From: Mucilaginibacter sp. dw_454
Lineage (GTDB): Bacteria; Bacteroidota; Bacteroidia; Sphingobacteriales; Sphingobacteriaceae
NCBI RefSeq assembly: GCF_018449775.1
Contig: NZ_JAAVVB010000003.1
Span: 62,001-126,000, forward strand
Reading direction: 5' to 3'
Length of the DNA: 64,000 bases
Shown here: piece after piece, positions 43,335-51,948 of the stretch
Layout of the letters: each line of letters starts with the position of its first letter
Numbering within the stretch: position 1 is the first letter of the stretch
Notes under the pieces: generated by a model
What the model was told of the DNA's origin: nothing
Database searches by the model: none
What the model saw: the letters and a program-made list of their open reading frames with translations, nothing else
Position numbers and translations under genes: made by a program

Positions 43335-43529
43335 ATGACCACTAAAAGAATGATGATTATAAGGGATATAGTATACACGATATTGATTATCGCGTTTTTA
43401 CTTCCCGGCGATCTGAACCCATTTGCAGGAATTAATTTTGGTTTTAAAATACTGATTGCGTTTTTAATGTTGAGCACGCGGATTTTCCAGCATGTTAACT
43501 ATTATAAGGCAACGGGAAAAATATATTAA
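43335..43529 (+). CDS. 64-residue two-TM protein between nuoE and nuoF (copy 2)
   Basis: Starts MTTKRMMIIRDIVYTILIIA, then LPGDLNPFAGINFGFKILIA, FLMLSTR and IFQHVNYYKATGKIY. Two hydrophobic helices, with a charged N-terminus and the same H-(I/V)-N-Y-Y-x2-T-G-(R/K) end as the preceding gene. It starts 4 bp after copy 1 and stops 4 bp before nuoF, so it is translated as part of the nuo transcript. Function unknown. Confidence 0.66.
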   Translation: MTTKRMMIIRDIVYTILIIAFLLPGDLNPFAGINFGFKILIAFLMLSTRIFQHVNYYKATGKIY

Positions 43530-43533
43530 GAAG

Positions 43534-44907
43534 ATGGGACGCAAATTACTTTTAGAACATATTAACGTACCCGGCATCAATACTTTTGAGGTATATCGCC
43601 AAAAAGGCGGTTACGCATCGGTAGAGAAAGCTTTAAAGAAAATGACACCCGATGAAGTGGTGGAAGAAGTAAAGAAGTCGGGCTTGCGCGGCCGTGGTGG
43701 TGCGGGTTTTCCTACCGGCATGAAATGGAGCTTTTTAGCTAAGCCTGAAGGTGTTGCACGTTACCTGGTTTGTAATGGCGATGAGTCTGAACCGGGCACT
43801 TTCAAAGATCGTTTCCTGATGACCTATATTCCTCACTTACTAATTGAGGGCATGATCACCAGCAGCTACGCGCTGGGTGCTAATACATCATACATTTACG
43901 TACGCGGCGAAATGATGCCGCAAATCCGCATCCTGGAAAAAGCCATTGCCGAAGCAAAAGCAAATGGTTTCCTGGGTAAAAATATTTTAGGTACCGGTTA
44001 TGACCTGGAGCTGTATGTACAACCTGGTGGTGGTGCTTACATCTGCGGCGAAGAAACTGCCTTATTAGAATCACTGGAAGGTAAACGTGGTAACCCGCGC
44101 ATTAAACCACCATTCCCGGCTATTGCGGGTTTGTATGGTTGCCCTACCGTGGTGAACAACGTTGAATCTATAGCAGCGGTAGTCCCTATCATTAACGATG
44201 GTGGCGAGGAGTATGCTAAATTGGGCATAGGCCGTAGTACCGGTACCAAACTGATATCTGCAGGCGGTAACCTGGTTAAACCGGGTGTATACGAAATAGA
44301 TTTGGGCCTGCCGGTTGAAGAATTTTTATATAGCGATGAGTATTGCGGCGGTATTGCCAACGGCAAACGTTTAAAAGCGGTTGTTGCAGGTGGTTCATCG
44401 GTGCCAATTTTACCGGCTAATCTGTTCCTGAAAACCATTAATGGCGAAGGCCGCTTGATGAGCTATGAGTCATTGTCTGACGGTGGTTTTGTTAGCGGAT
44501 CGATGATGGGTTCGGGTGGTTTTATTGCGTTTGATGAGGATCAGTGTATCGTTAGAAATACCTGGAACTTCGCCCGCTTTTATCACCATGAAAGCTGCGG
44601 ACAATGTTCGCCTTGCCGTGAGGGTACTGGCTGGATGGAGAAAGTATTACATCGTCTTGAAAACGGTCATGGCAGCATGAGCGACATGGATTTGTTGGTT
44701 GATGTAGCTAAAAAAATTGAAGGTAATACCATTTGCCCGTTGGGCGATGCAGCAGCCTGGCCGGTAGCCAGTGCGATACGCCATTTCCGCGATGAGTTTG
44801 AATGGCACGTAACGCATGCAAGTGAAGCGGTGACCAGGAATTATGGATTGGCGCATTATGCAGATCCGTTGCCTAAGCCAGAGCCGAAACCGGAAGCGAC
44901 GGCATAA
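43534..44907 (+). CDS. nuoF: NADH-quinone oxidoreductase subunit F
   Basis: A 457-residue 51-kDa subunit holding FMN and cluster N3. It begins [20 protein letters not shown]. The NADH/FMN loops are [15 protein letters not shown] and [19 protein letters not shown]. The N3 ligands lie in [17 protein letters not shown] and [15 protein letters not shown] short Pro/Lys/Glu tail ends EPKPEATA. The longer in-frame start was not used, because it would overlap copy 2 of the small genes. Confidence 0.97.
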   Translation: MGRKLLLEHINVPGINTFEVYRQKGGYASVEKALKKMTPDEVVEEVKKSGLRGRGGAGFPTGMKWSFLAKPEGVARYLVCNGDESEPGTFKDRFLMTYIPHLLIEGMITSSYALGANTSYIYVRGEMMPQIRILEKAIAEAKANGFLGKNILGTGYDLELYVQPGGGAYICGEETALLESLEGKRGNPRIKPPFPAIAGLYGCPTVVNNVESIAAVVPIINDGGEEYAKLGIGRSTGTKLISAGGNLVKPGVYEIDLGLPVEEFLYSDEYCGGIANGKRLKAVVAGGSSVPILPANLFLKTINGEGRLMSYESLSDGGFVSGSMMGSGGFIAFDEDQCIVRNTWNFARFYHHESCGQCSPCREGTGWMEKVLHRLENGHGSMSDMDLLVDVAKKIEGNTICPLGDAAAWPVASAIRHFRDEFEWHVTHASEAVTRNYGLAHYADPLPKPEPKPEATA

Positions 44908-44920
44908 ATAAAAAAAGGTT

Positions 44921-45004
44921 GTCATTGCGAGCGTAGCGTGGCAATCTCAAGGAGGCAAAGCAATCATGCAAAGTTCGCGATTGCCACGCTACGCTCGCAA
45001 CGAC
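44921..45004 (+). repeat. Family B hairpin repeat inside the nuo operon
   Basis: GTCATTGCGAGCGTAGCGTG at the left end and CACGCTACGCTCGCAACGAC at the right end are near-perfect inverted arms, separated by about 44 bp. It lies between nuoF and nuoG on one transcript, so the hairpin would be transcribed. Confidence 0.9.
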
Positions 45005-45037
45005 AGAAATTGAAAATTTGACTAAGATAAAGTGTCA

Positions 45038-46036
45038 ATGAAAGTAACGATAGACGGAATATCAGTAGAAGTACCGGACGGAACCAGCATCCTGAACGCA
45101 GCACGCGTTATAGGTGGTGATGTTGTGCCGCCCGCTATGTGCTATTATTCTAAACTGGCCGGTAGCGGTGGTAAATGCCGTACTTGTTTGGTAAAGGTGA
45201 GCAAAGGTTCTGAAAAAGACCCGCGCCCTATGCCTAAGCTGGTAGCGTCATGCCGTACTACGGCGATGGACGGTATGGAGGTGCAAAACATGACCTCGCC
45301 AGAGGTTATTGAGGCGCGTAAAGGTGTGGTAGAGATGTTGTTGATCAATCACCCGCTGGATTGCCCGGTTTGCGATCAGGCTGGCGAGTGCGATCTGCAG
45401 AACTTAGGCTTTGAGCACGGCGCAGCAAAAACCCGTTATGAGTTCGACCGTCGTACATTCAACAGAATAGATATTGGCGATAAGATCCAGCTACACATGA
45501 CGCGCTGCATACTTTGCTACCGTTGTGTTTTTACTGCCGATCAGATCACAGATCACCGTATCCACGGTATCCTGAACAGGGGCGATCATTCAGAGATCTC
45601 AACTTATATCCAGGCTGCTGTCGACAATGATTTCTCAGGAAACGTTATTGACGTTTGCCCGGTAGGCGCTTTAACCGATAAAACTTTCCGCTTTAAAAAC
45701 CGCGTTTGGTTTACCAAACCAGTTGAAGCACATCGCGATTGCGACCATGAGAAATGTAAAGGTGAAGTAACCCTTTGGTATAAAGGTGATGACGTATTAC
45801 GCGTAACTGCACGTAAAGATCAATACGGCGAGGTAGAAGACTTTATCTGTAACACTTGTCGCTTTGATAAAAAGAAAACAGCCGATTGGGTTATTGAAGG
45901 CCCTCGTAAGGTATCTAATCATTCTGTGATTAGCTCTAATCACTACGACACCATGAAACCTTTACCGGTTGTAAAAGCCAACCCGGTATTGCAAGAGGCC
46001 AATAAAGAACAATTTGAACGCGAAACCCGATTATAA
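45038..46036 (+). CDS. nuoG: NADH-quinone oxidoreductase subunit G (short form)
   Basis: A 332-residue protein from the ATG at 45038. It has the N-terminal 2Fe-2S domain (CYYSKLAGSGGKCRTCLVKV), then HPLDCPVCDQAGECDLQ and the His-ligated cluster, and RCILCYRCV with VIDVCPVGAL. It ends soon after a CDHEKCKGEVTLW-type 4Fe-4S motif with CNTCRF. The large molybdopterin-type domain of normal NuoG (700-900 residues) is absent. The short form is typical of Bacteroidetes as far as I recall. The stop overlaps nuoH by one base. Confidence 0.95.
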   Translation: MKVTIDGISVEVPDGTSILNAARVIGGDVVPPAMCYYSKLAGSGGKCRTCLVKVSKGSEKDPRPMPKLVASCRTTAMDGMEVQNMTSPEVIEARKGVVEMLLINHPLDCPVCDQAGECDLQNLGFEHGAAKTRYEFDRRTFNRIDIGDKIQLHMTRCILCYRCVFTADQITDHRIHGILNRGDHSEISTYIQAAVDNDFSGNVIDVCPVGALTDKTFRFKNRVWFTKPVEAHRDCDHEKCKGEVTLWYKGDDVLRVTARKDQYGEVEDFICNTCRFDKKKTADWVIEGPRKVSNHSVISSNHYDTMKPLPVVKANPVLQEANKEQFERETRL

Positions 46037-47079
46037 TGGCATTAGCAGACATCATTATTAAATTTATACTGGTTATCATCATCTTCGCGATAAGCCTGGT
46101 GATAGCTATGTACTCCACCTATGCCGAGCGTAAATTCGCGGCATTTTTTCAGGATCGTATTGGTCCTAACCGCGCCGGCCCATGGGGTATATTACAGCCT
46201 TTAGCCGATGGTGGTAAAATGTTTTTGAAAGAAGAGATCATCCCAACCAACTCAAGCGGTTTCCTGTTCATTGTAGGCCCGTCACTGGCTATCATGACAG
46301 CCTGTATCGGTTCGGCAGTTATTCCATGGGGACAGCAATTGGTTATCGGTACGCATGTTATTGATTTGCAGGTGGCTGATATCAACGTGGGTATTCTGTA
46401 CATCTTCGGTGTAGTATCGTTAGGTGTATATGGTATCATGATTGGTGGCTGGGCATCAAACAATAAATATTCTTTGCTGGGTGCTATTCGTGCAGCTTCT
46501 CAAAATATCAGCTATGAAATTTCAATGGGTCTGTCAATCATCGCTTTATTGCTGGTTACAGGTACTTTGAGCTTACGCCAGATAGCCGAGCAGCAGCATG
46601 GTTTTTGGGCCAACGGCTGGTTTAGCTGGAATTTTTTCAAGCAACCACTAGGCTTCCTGCTGTTCATCGTATGTGCATTTGCAGAGACCAACCGCTCACC
46701 GTTTGACTTACCTGAGTGCGAAACCGAGCTGGTAGGTGGTTATCACACCGAATATTCATCAATGAAACTGGGCTTTTACCTGTTTGCCGAGTATATCAAC
46801 ATGTTCATTTCATCGGCAGTTATGGCTACGCTTTACTTTGGCGGTTATAACTTTCCTTTTATGGATTTGATCCACTCGCCAAACCTTGTAGCTATTATAG
46901 GCGTAGTTGCGCTGTTTGCGAAGATATTTTTCTTCATATTCTTCTTTATGTGGGTGCGCTGGACAATCCCGCGTTTCCGTTATGACCAATTGATGGACCT
47001 GGGCTGGAAAACCCTGATTCCGTTGGCTATAGCAAACATTATTATAACCGGACTTTGGATTACTTTTATTAGAGGATAA
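46036..47079 (+). CDS. nuoH: NADH-quinone oxidoreductase subunit H
   Basis: A 347-residue, eight-helix ND1-family subunit at the interface of the membrane and peripheral arms. The signatures are QDRIGPNRAGPWGILQPLAD (quinone-entry loop) and CAFAETNRSPFDLPECETEL with VGGYHTEY. It lines the quinone tunnel together with NuoB and NuoD. NuoI follows 2 bp downstream. Confidence 0.97.
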   Translation: MALADIIIKFILVIIIFAISLVIAMYSTYAERKFAAFFQDRIGPNRAGPWGILQPLADGGKMFLKEEIIPTNSSGFLFIVGPSLAIMTACIGSAVIPWGQQLVIGTHVIDLQVADINVGILYIFGVVSLGVYGIMIGGWASNNKYSLLGAIRAASQNISYEISMGLSIIALLLVTGTLSLRQIAEQQHGFWANGWFSWNFFKQPLGFLLFIVCAFAETNRSPFDLPECETELVGGYHTEYSSMKLGFYLFAEYINMFISSAVMATLYFGGYNFPFMDLIHSPNLVAIIGVVALFAKIFFFIFFFMWVRWTIPRFRYDQLMDLGWKTLIPLAIANIIITGLWITFIRG

Positions 47080-47081
47080 AG

Positions 47082-47579
47082 ATGGAACCATTAAGTAATA
47101 AAAGAAAAGCAGTAGACAACAAGCCGCTCAATTTGTTAGAGCGTTCTTACCTGCCTGCTATCGTAAAGGGACTTGGCATTACCATGAGCCACTTTTTCAA
47201 AAAGCCGGTAACCATCAGCTATCCTGAGCAAAAACGCGAGTTCTCTGAGAATTTTCGCGGTATGCACTCATTAAAGCGCGACGAGAATGGTAAAGAGCGT
47301 TGCACGGCCTGTGGCCTTTGCGCATTATCATGCCCTGCAGAAGCGATCACGATGATAGCGGCCGAACGTCAGCCTGGCGAAGAGAACTTATATCGCGAAG
47401 AAAAATATGCTGCGGTGTATGAGATCAATATGTTACGCTGCATTTTCTGCGGATTATGTGAGGAAGCTTGCCCTAAAGAGGCGATCTACCTGGATGGCGA
47501 CATCGTACCGTCTGATTATTTAAGGAAGGATTTTATTTACGGTAAAGACAAATTAGTTGAAGCGCCGTTAAATCAATAA
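47082..47579 (+). CDS. nuoI: NADH-quinone oxidoreductase subunit I
   Basis: A 165-residue ferredoxin-like subunit with two 4Fe-4S motifs, CTACGLCALSCPAEA and CIFCGLCEEACPKEA, which carry clusters N6a and N6b. An N-terminal amphipathic segment contacts NuoH. It passes electrons from NuoG to NuoB. NuoJ starts 59 bp downstream. Confidence 0.97.
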   Translation: MEPLSNKRKAVDNKPLNLLERSYLPAIVKGLGITMSHFFKKPVTISYPEQKREFSENFRGMHSLKRDENGKERCTACGLCALSCPAEAITMIAAERQPGEENLYREEKYAAVYEINMLRCIFCGLCEEACPKEAIYLDGDIVPSDYLRKDFIYGKDKLVEAPLNQ

Positions 47580-47638
47580 AGAAGTTTTATACATTTGCCC
47601 CCGATTTAAAGAGGTCGAATGTCTTGCAATAGTTAACC

Positions 47639-48139
47639 ATGAATACATTTTACTTTATAGCGTTTCTGTCCGTATTCTTCGCCATTTTGGTTATATCAGC
47701 CAAAAACCCGGTGCATAGCATACTATACCTGATATTAACGTTTTTTACGTTCACTGTTCACTATATCCTACTTAACGCCCAGTTTTTAGCGATAGTTAAC
47801 TTTATTGTATACATGGGCGCCATCCTGGTGCTCTTCCTGTACACGCTGATGTTAATGAACCTGAACAAAGAGAGCGAGCAACCCAAATCAAACCTTATCA
47901 AAATTGCAGCAGTTATAGGCGGCGGATGCTTCCTGGTAACTATTGTTGCAGCTTTAAGAACCTTTGGCCATTCAGAACCGGTAATATTAAAAGACCCTAA
48001 CCTGGGCCTGGTTAAAAATTTAGGAAAGACATTGTTCAACGAGTATTTGTTGCCATTTGAGATCTCATCGGTATTGCTGTTATCGGCAATGGTTGGTGCT
48101 GTTTTATTGGCTACTAAAGACCCAAAAACTACAGCGTAG
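47639..48139 (+). CDS. nuoJ: NADH-quinone oxidoreductase subunit J
   Basis: A 166-residue, five-helix ND6-family subunit with VISAKNPVHSILYLILTFFT and NAQFLAIVNFIVYMGAILVL. The conserved YxGAI-type pi-bulge helix is visible. It couples quinone reduction to proton channels. NuoK follows 6 bp downstream. Confidence 0.95.
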   Translation: MNTFYFIAFLSVFFAILVISAKNPVHSILYLILTFFTFTVHYILLNAQFLAIVNFIVYMGAILVLFLYTLMLMNLNKESEQPKSNLIKIAAVIGGGCFLVTIVAALRTFGHSEPVILKDPNLGLVKNLGKTLFNEYLLPFEISSVLLLSAMVGAVLLATKDPKTTA

Positions 48140-48145
48140 ATTAAT

Positions 48146-48475
48146 ATGGAACACTTAACACAAACCATACAAACCGTACCGCTTAACGCTTATATTCTGT
48201 TAAGCTCGGTAATATTTGCAATAGGTGTTATTGGCGTATTGGTACGTCGTAATGCCATCGTAATATTTATGTCGGTTGAGCTGATGCTGAATGCGGTGAA
48301 CCTGTTATTAACAGCGTTCTCGGTTTATTTAGGCGATTCAAGCGGACAGGTGTTTGTATTTTTTATCATGGCGCTGGCCGCTGCTGAAGTAGCAATAGGC
48401 CTGGCTATCATTGTAATGATCTACCGTAACACAAACTCGATAGACATTAACGTACTGAATAGATTGAAATGGTAA
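48146..48475 (+). CDS. nuoK: NADH-quinone oxidoreductase subunit K
   Basis: A 109-residue, three-helix ND4L-family subunit. It has the two buried glutamates in SVELMLNAVNLLL and AAEVAIGLAIIVM used in proton transfer. A G/C-run inverted repeat of about 95 bp lies after it, before nuoL, in the same operon. Confidence 0.96.
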   Translation: MEHLTQTIQTVPLNAYILLSSVIFAIGVIGVLVRRNAIVIFMSVELMLNAVNLLLTAFSVYLGDSSGQVFVFFIMALAAAEVAIGLAIIVMIYRNTNSIDINVLNRLKW

Positions 48476-48570
48476 GCCCCCCGACCCCCTGAAGGGGGAG
48501 GATAAGGCGACAAACAATATTTAAAAAATAAAAGACCAACTATTATTCCCCCTTTAGGGGGCTAGGGGGC
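48476..48570 (+). repeat. G/C-run inverted repeat between nuoK and nuoL
   Basis: The left arm GCCCCCCGACCCCCTGAAGG (48476-48495) and onward to about 48505 pairs with the right arm at 48543-48570, which ends TTAGGGGGCTAGGGGGC. It is an imperfect inverted repeat with a 37-bp AT-rich spacer. It resembles the hairpins at 40148 and 40201 in composition. Confidence 0.8.
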
Positions 48571-48578
48571 AAAAAATT

Positions 48579-50483
48579 ATGGAGAAATACATCTGGCTTA
48601 TTCCTTTATTACCGTTAGCCGGTTTCGTTATTAACGGCCTGGGCCGCAACACGCTGTCAAAAGGCGTAATTGGCTTTATCGGCAGTTTATTGGTTTTGAT
48701 ATCATTTGGATTGAGCCTTGCTGCTTTTTTCCAGGTAAAATCAACCGGGCACGCTATTGATGTTGATTTGTTTACCTGGTTCTCGGTTGGCAAACTAAGC
48801 GTTGATTTCTCTTTTTTGGTAGATCAGTTGAGCGCTATCATGTTGCTGATCATTACCGGCGTAGGTTTTTTGATCCACCTGTATTCTGTAGGCTATATGC
48901 ATGATGATGAAGGTTTCGGTAAGTTCTTTGCTTATTTGAACCTGTTTGTTTTCTTCATGCTTTTACTCGTGATGGGCTCAAACTACCTGATCATGTTTAT
49001 TGGTTGGGAAGGTGTAGGTTTATGCTCTTACCTGCTCATCGGTTTCTGGTACACCAACCCAAGCTATGCCGATGCCGCCAAGAAAGCCTTTATCATGAAT
49101 CGTATTGGCGACTTAGGTTTCCTGTTAGGCATATTTTTGATCTTTAATACTTTCGATAGCATATCTTACCACACTGTATTTAGCAGAGTAGCTGGTGTGC
49201 ATGATGCACCATTGGTGCTGATCACCTTATTGTTATTTGTTGGTGCAGTAGGTAAATCGGCACAGTTACCGTTATTTACCTGGTTGCCGGATGCGATGGC
49301 CGGCCCAACCCCGGTATCTGCATTGATACACGCTGCTACCATGGTTACTGCAGGTATCTATATGATTGCCCGCTCGAATATCCTTTTCACCATGGCGCCT
49401 CAGACTATGGAGGTCATTGCCATCATCGGCTTAACTACTGCAGCTTTCGCAGCATTGATTGCACTTACACAAACTGATATAAAAAAGGTACTGGCTTATT
49501 CAACCGTATCTCAATTGGGTTATATGTTTTTGGGATTAGGCGTTGGTGCTTACACTGGTGCGTTCTTTCACGTATTAACTCATGCTTTCTTCAAAGCATT
49601 ATTATTCCTGGGTGCGGGTTCTGTTATCCACGCCATGGGCGGTGAGCAGGATATGCGCAAAATGGGTGGATTGAAAGGCAAGATCAAAGTTACTTTCATT
49701 ACCATGCTAGTTGGTACTATCGCTATCGCAGGTATCCCGCCATTCTCAGGCTTCTTTTCAAAAGACGAAATTTTAGCAGCAGCTTATGCGCATAACCCTA
49801 CTTACTATGCAATAGGTGTTATTACCGCTATGCTGACATCATTCTACATGTTCCGCATGATGTACCTGACATTCTGGGGTAAATTCCGCGGAACACATGA
49901 GCAGGAGCATCATGTACATGAGTCGCCGGCAAGTATGACCATCCCGCTCATCGTGCTAGCTATTTTATCAGCAGTTGCCGGACTTATCGGTGTACCAGCA
50001 ATAATGGGTGGTCATCATGAGTTACATGCTTTCCTGTCGCCGGTTTTTGAAAGATCAGCTAAAATATTAGGCGAAAATGAATTGAGCACCAGTACAGAAT
50101 GGACCTTAATGGGTATATCTGTAGGTCTTGCCTTAGTTGCAATGGCCTTCGCTTACAACAAATACGTTAGCAAGGCACAGTTACCTGTTGAAGATACCGA
50201 AGAACGCTCGATATTGGCAAACCTGTCATACCATAAGTTTTATGTTGACGAGATCTATGATTTCCTGATCCGTAAACCATTGGATGCGTTGTCAGGCTTC
50301 TTCTACAATATTGTTGAGCGTTTAGGCATTGATGCCTTAATAAACGATTTGGGTAAAGGCACTTTAGAAACCAGTAAGGCTTTGCGTTTGCTGCAAACCG
50401 GTAATGTTGGGTTTTACATCTTTATGATGGTAGCCGGCATAGTTGCCATCTTGTTATATAGTTTAAAATTGTTTACCATATAA
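48579..50483 (+). CDS. nuoL: NADH-quinone oxidoreductase subunit L
   Basis: A 634-residue ND5-family antiporter-like subunit with about 16 helices and a long C-terminal lateral helix region. Signatures include FIGWEGVGLCSYLLIGFWYT (with Glu on TM5), HAATMVTAGIYMIAR, and LAYSTVSQLGYMFLGLGVGA. It pumps protons at the far end of the membrane arm. NuoM begins 2 bp after the stop. Confidence 0.97.
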   Translation: MEKYIWLIPLLPLAGFVINGLGRNTLSKGVIGFIGSLLVLISFGLSLAAFFQVKSTGHAIDVDLFTWFSVGKLSVDFSFLVDQLSAIMLLIITGVGFLIHLYSVGYMHDDEGFGKFFAYLNLFVFFMLLLVMGSNYLIMFIGWEGVGLCSYLLIGFWYTNPSYADAAKKAFIMNRIGDLGFLLGIFLIFNTFDSISYHTVFSRVAGVHDAPLVLITLLLFVGAVGKSAQLPLFTWLPDAMAGPTPVSALIHAATMVTAGIYMIARSNILFTMAPQTMEVIAIIGLTTAAFAALIALTQTDIKKVLAYSTVSQLGYMFLGLGVGAYTGAFFHVLTHAFFKALLFLGAGSVIHAMGGEQDMRKMGGLKGKIKVTFITMLVGTIAIAGIPPFSGFFSKDEILAAAYAHNPTYYAIGVITAMLTSFYMFRMMYLTFWGKFRGTHEQEHHVHESPASMTIPLIVLAILSAVAGLIGVPAIMGGHHELHAFLSPVFERSAKILGENELSTSTEWTLMGISVGLALVAMAFAYNKYVSKAQLPVEDTEERSILANLSYHKFYVDEIYDFLIRKPLDALSGFFYNIVERLGIDALINDLGKGTLETSKALRLLQTGNVGFYIFMMVAGIVAILLYSLKLFTI

Positions 50484-50484
50484 A

Positions 50485-51939
50485 ATGACCGTTAGCATAT
50501 TAATATTTTTGCCGGTAATAGCGGCGCTTGCTGTTCTTCTATTCAAGAACGAGTCGGCTAAATACGCTGCATTATTTTTCTCTGTTGTAGAACTGGCAAT
50601 AGCAGGCGTGTTTTTAGCAAAATTTGTACCCGATGCAACCAGCCAGTTTGGAATTGATGTACCATGGCTACCACAAATGGGCATTTATTTTAAAGCCGGT
50701 ATTGATGGTATAAGCATGATCATGGTATTGTTAACTACAGTACTGGTGCCGCTTATTATCTTAACCACCTACAAACATCAATACAAAAATGCCAATGCTT
50801 TTTACGCGTTGATATTATTTATGCAAGCAGGTATGCTGGTTGTATTTACCGCCTTAGACGGTTTCTTATTCTACGTTGGTTGGGAAGCAGCTTTGATACC
50901 TATTTACTTTATCTGTGGTTTATGGGGTGGTGAAAATCGCATCCGCATCACTATTAAATTTTTCATTTACACATTTGCCGGCTCGCTATTTATGCTGCTG
51001 GGAATGATCTTCTTGTACCTGCAATCGCCAAATCAGACTTATGATATCGTTGATCTATACCGCGGTGCACGCCTGGCAACAGGCCATTCAAGCTTGATAT
51101 TCTGGGCCTTCTTTATAGCGTTTGCTATCAAGATGCCTTTGTTTCCATTCCATACCTGGCAGCCCGATACTTATACCGAAGCGCCAAGCGCAGGTACGAT
51201 GATGCTATCCGGTATCATGTTGAAGATGGGTGTTTACGGTGTGATCAGATGGTTGGTTCCTATTGCGCCGCAAGGTGTAATGTCATGGCAGAACGTAGTG
51301 ATGGGCATGTCAGTGATAGGTATTGTTTACGCATCGGTTATAGCATTTACTCAAAAAGACGGTAAACGTCTGGTAGCCTATTCATCTATCGCGCACGTTG
51401 GCTTAATTGCTGCCGGTATTTTTGCCTGGAACTCGCAAGGTCTGCAAGGAGCAATGATCCAGATGCTGAGCCACGGTATTAATGTAGTAGGCATGTTCTT
51501 TATCTGGGATATCATCAGCCGCCGTTTAGGTACCCGTACCATTAGCGAGCTGGGCGGTATTGCTAAGGTAGCTCCGCAATTTTCGATCGCGTTTTTAATT
51601 ATCGTGTTAGGTACGGTGGCTTTACCATTAACCAACGGTTTTATCGGCGAGTTTTTATTATTAAATAGTGTTTATCAATATAACATATGGTTTGCGGCCG
51701 TTGCCGGTTTAACTATCATATTTGGTGCGGTTTATATGCTGCGCATGTACAAAAATGTGATGCAAGGCACCACTAATGAGTTAACAGCAACATTTACTGA
51801 CATCCACGGTTCTGAAAAACTGGCCCTGGGTATCATCTGTTTATTGATCATCGGTTTAGGTGTGTATCCGCAGCCTATACTGCATATATCTGCTGCTGCG
51901 GTTGAGCATTTGATATACATTGTAAAAGTTTCGAGGTAA
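50485..51939 (+). CDS. nuoM: NADH-quinone oxidoreductase subunit M
   Basis: A 484-residue ND4-family proton-pumping subunit with about 14 helices. The broken-helix Glu lies in YVGWEAALIPIYFICGLWGG. The lysine of TM7 is in FAIKMPLFPFHTWQPDTYTE. LVAYSSIAHVGLIAAGIF follows. It is the middle antiporter-like subunit. NuoN starts 10 bp downstream. Confidence 0.97.
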   Translation: MTVSILIFLPVIAALAVLLFKNESAKYAALFFSVVELAIAGVFLAKFVPDATSQFGIDVPWLPQMGIYFKAGIDGISMIMVLLTTVLVPLIILTTYKHQYKNANAFYALILFMQAGMLVVFTALDGFLFYVGWEAALIPIYFICGLWGGENRIRITIKFFIYTFAGSLFMLLGMIFLYLQSPNQTYDIVDLYRGARLATGHSSLIFWAFFIAFAIKMPLFPFHTWQPDTYTEAPSAGTMMLSGIMLKMGVYGVIRWLVPIAPQGVMSWQNVVMGMSVIGIVYASVIAFTQKDGKRLVAYSSIAHVGLIAAGIFAWNSQGLQGAMIQMLSHGINVVGMFFIWDIISRRLGTRTISELGGIAKVAPQFSIAFLIIVLGTVALPLTNGFIGEFLLLNSVYQYNIWFAAVAGLTIIFGAVYMLRMYKNVMQGTTNELTATFTDIHGSEKLALGIICLLIIGLGVYPQPILHISAAAVEHLIYIVKVSR

Positions 51940-51948
51940 GTTTTAATC

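Noticed and set aside
45038..46036. NuoG considered as a broken gene.
   Set aside because: The frame is intact, joined by one base to nuoH, and short NuoG is usual in this phylum; no frameshift relic of the missing domain follows.
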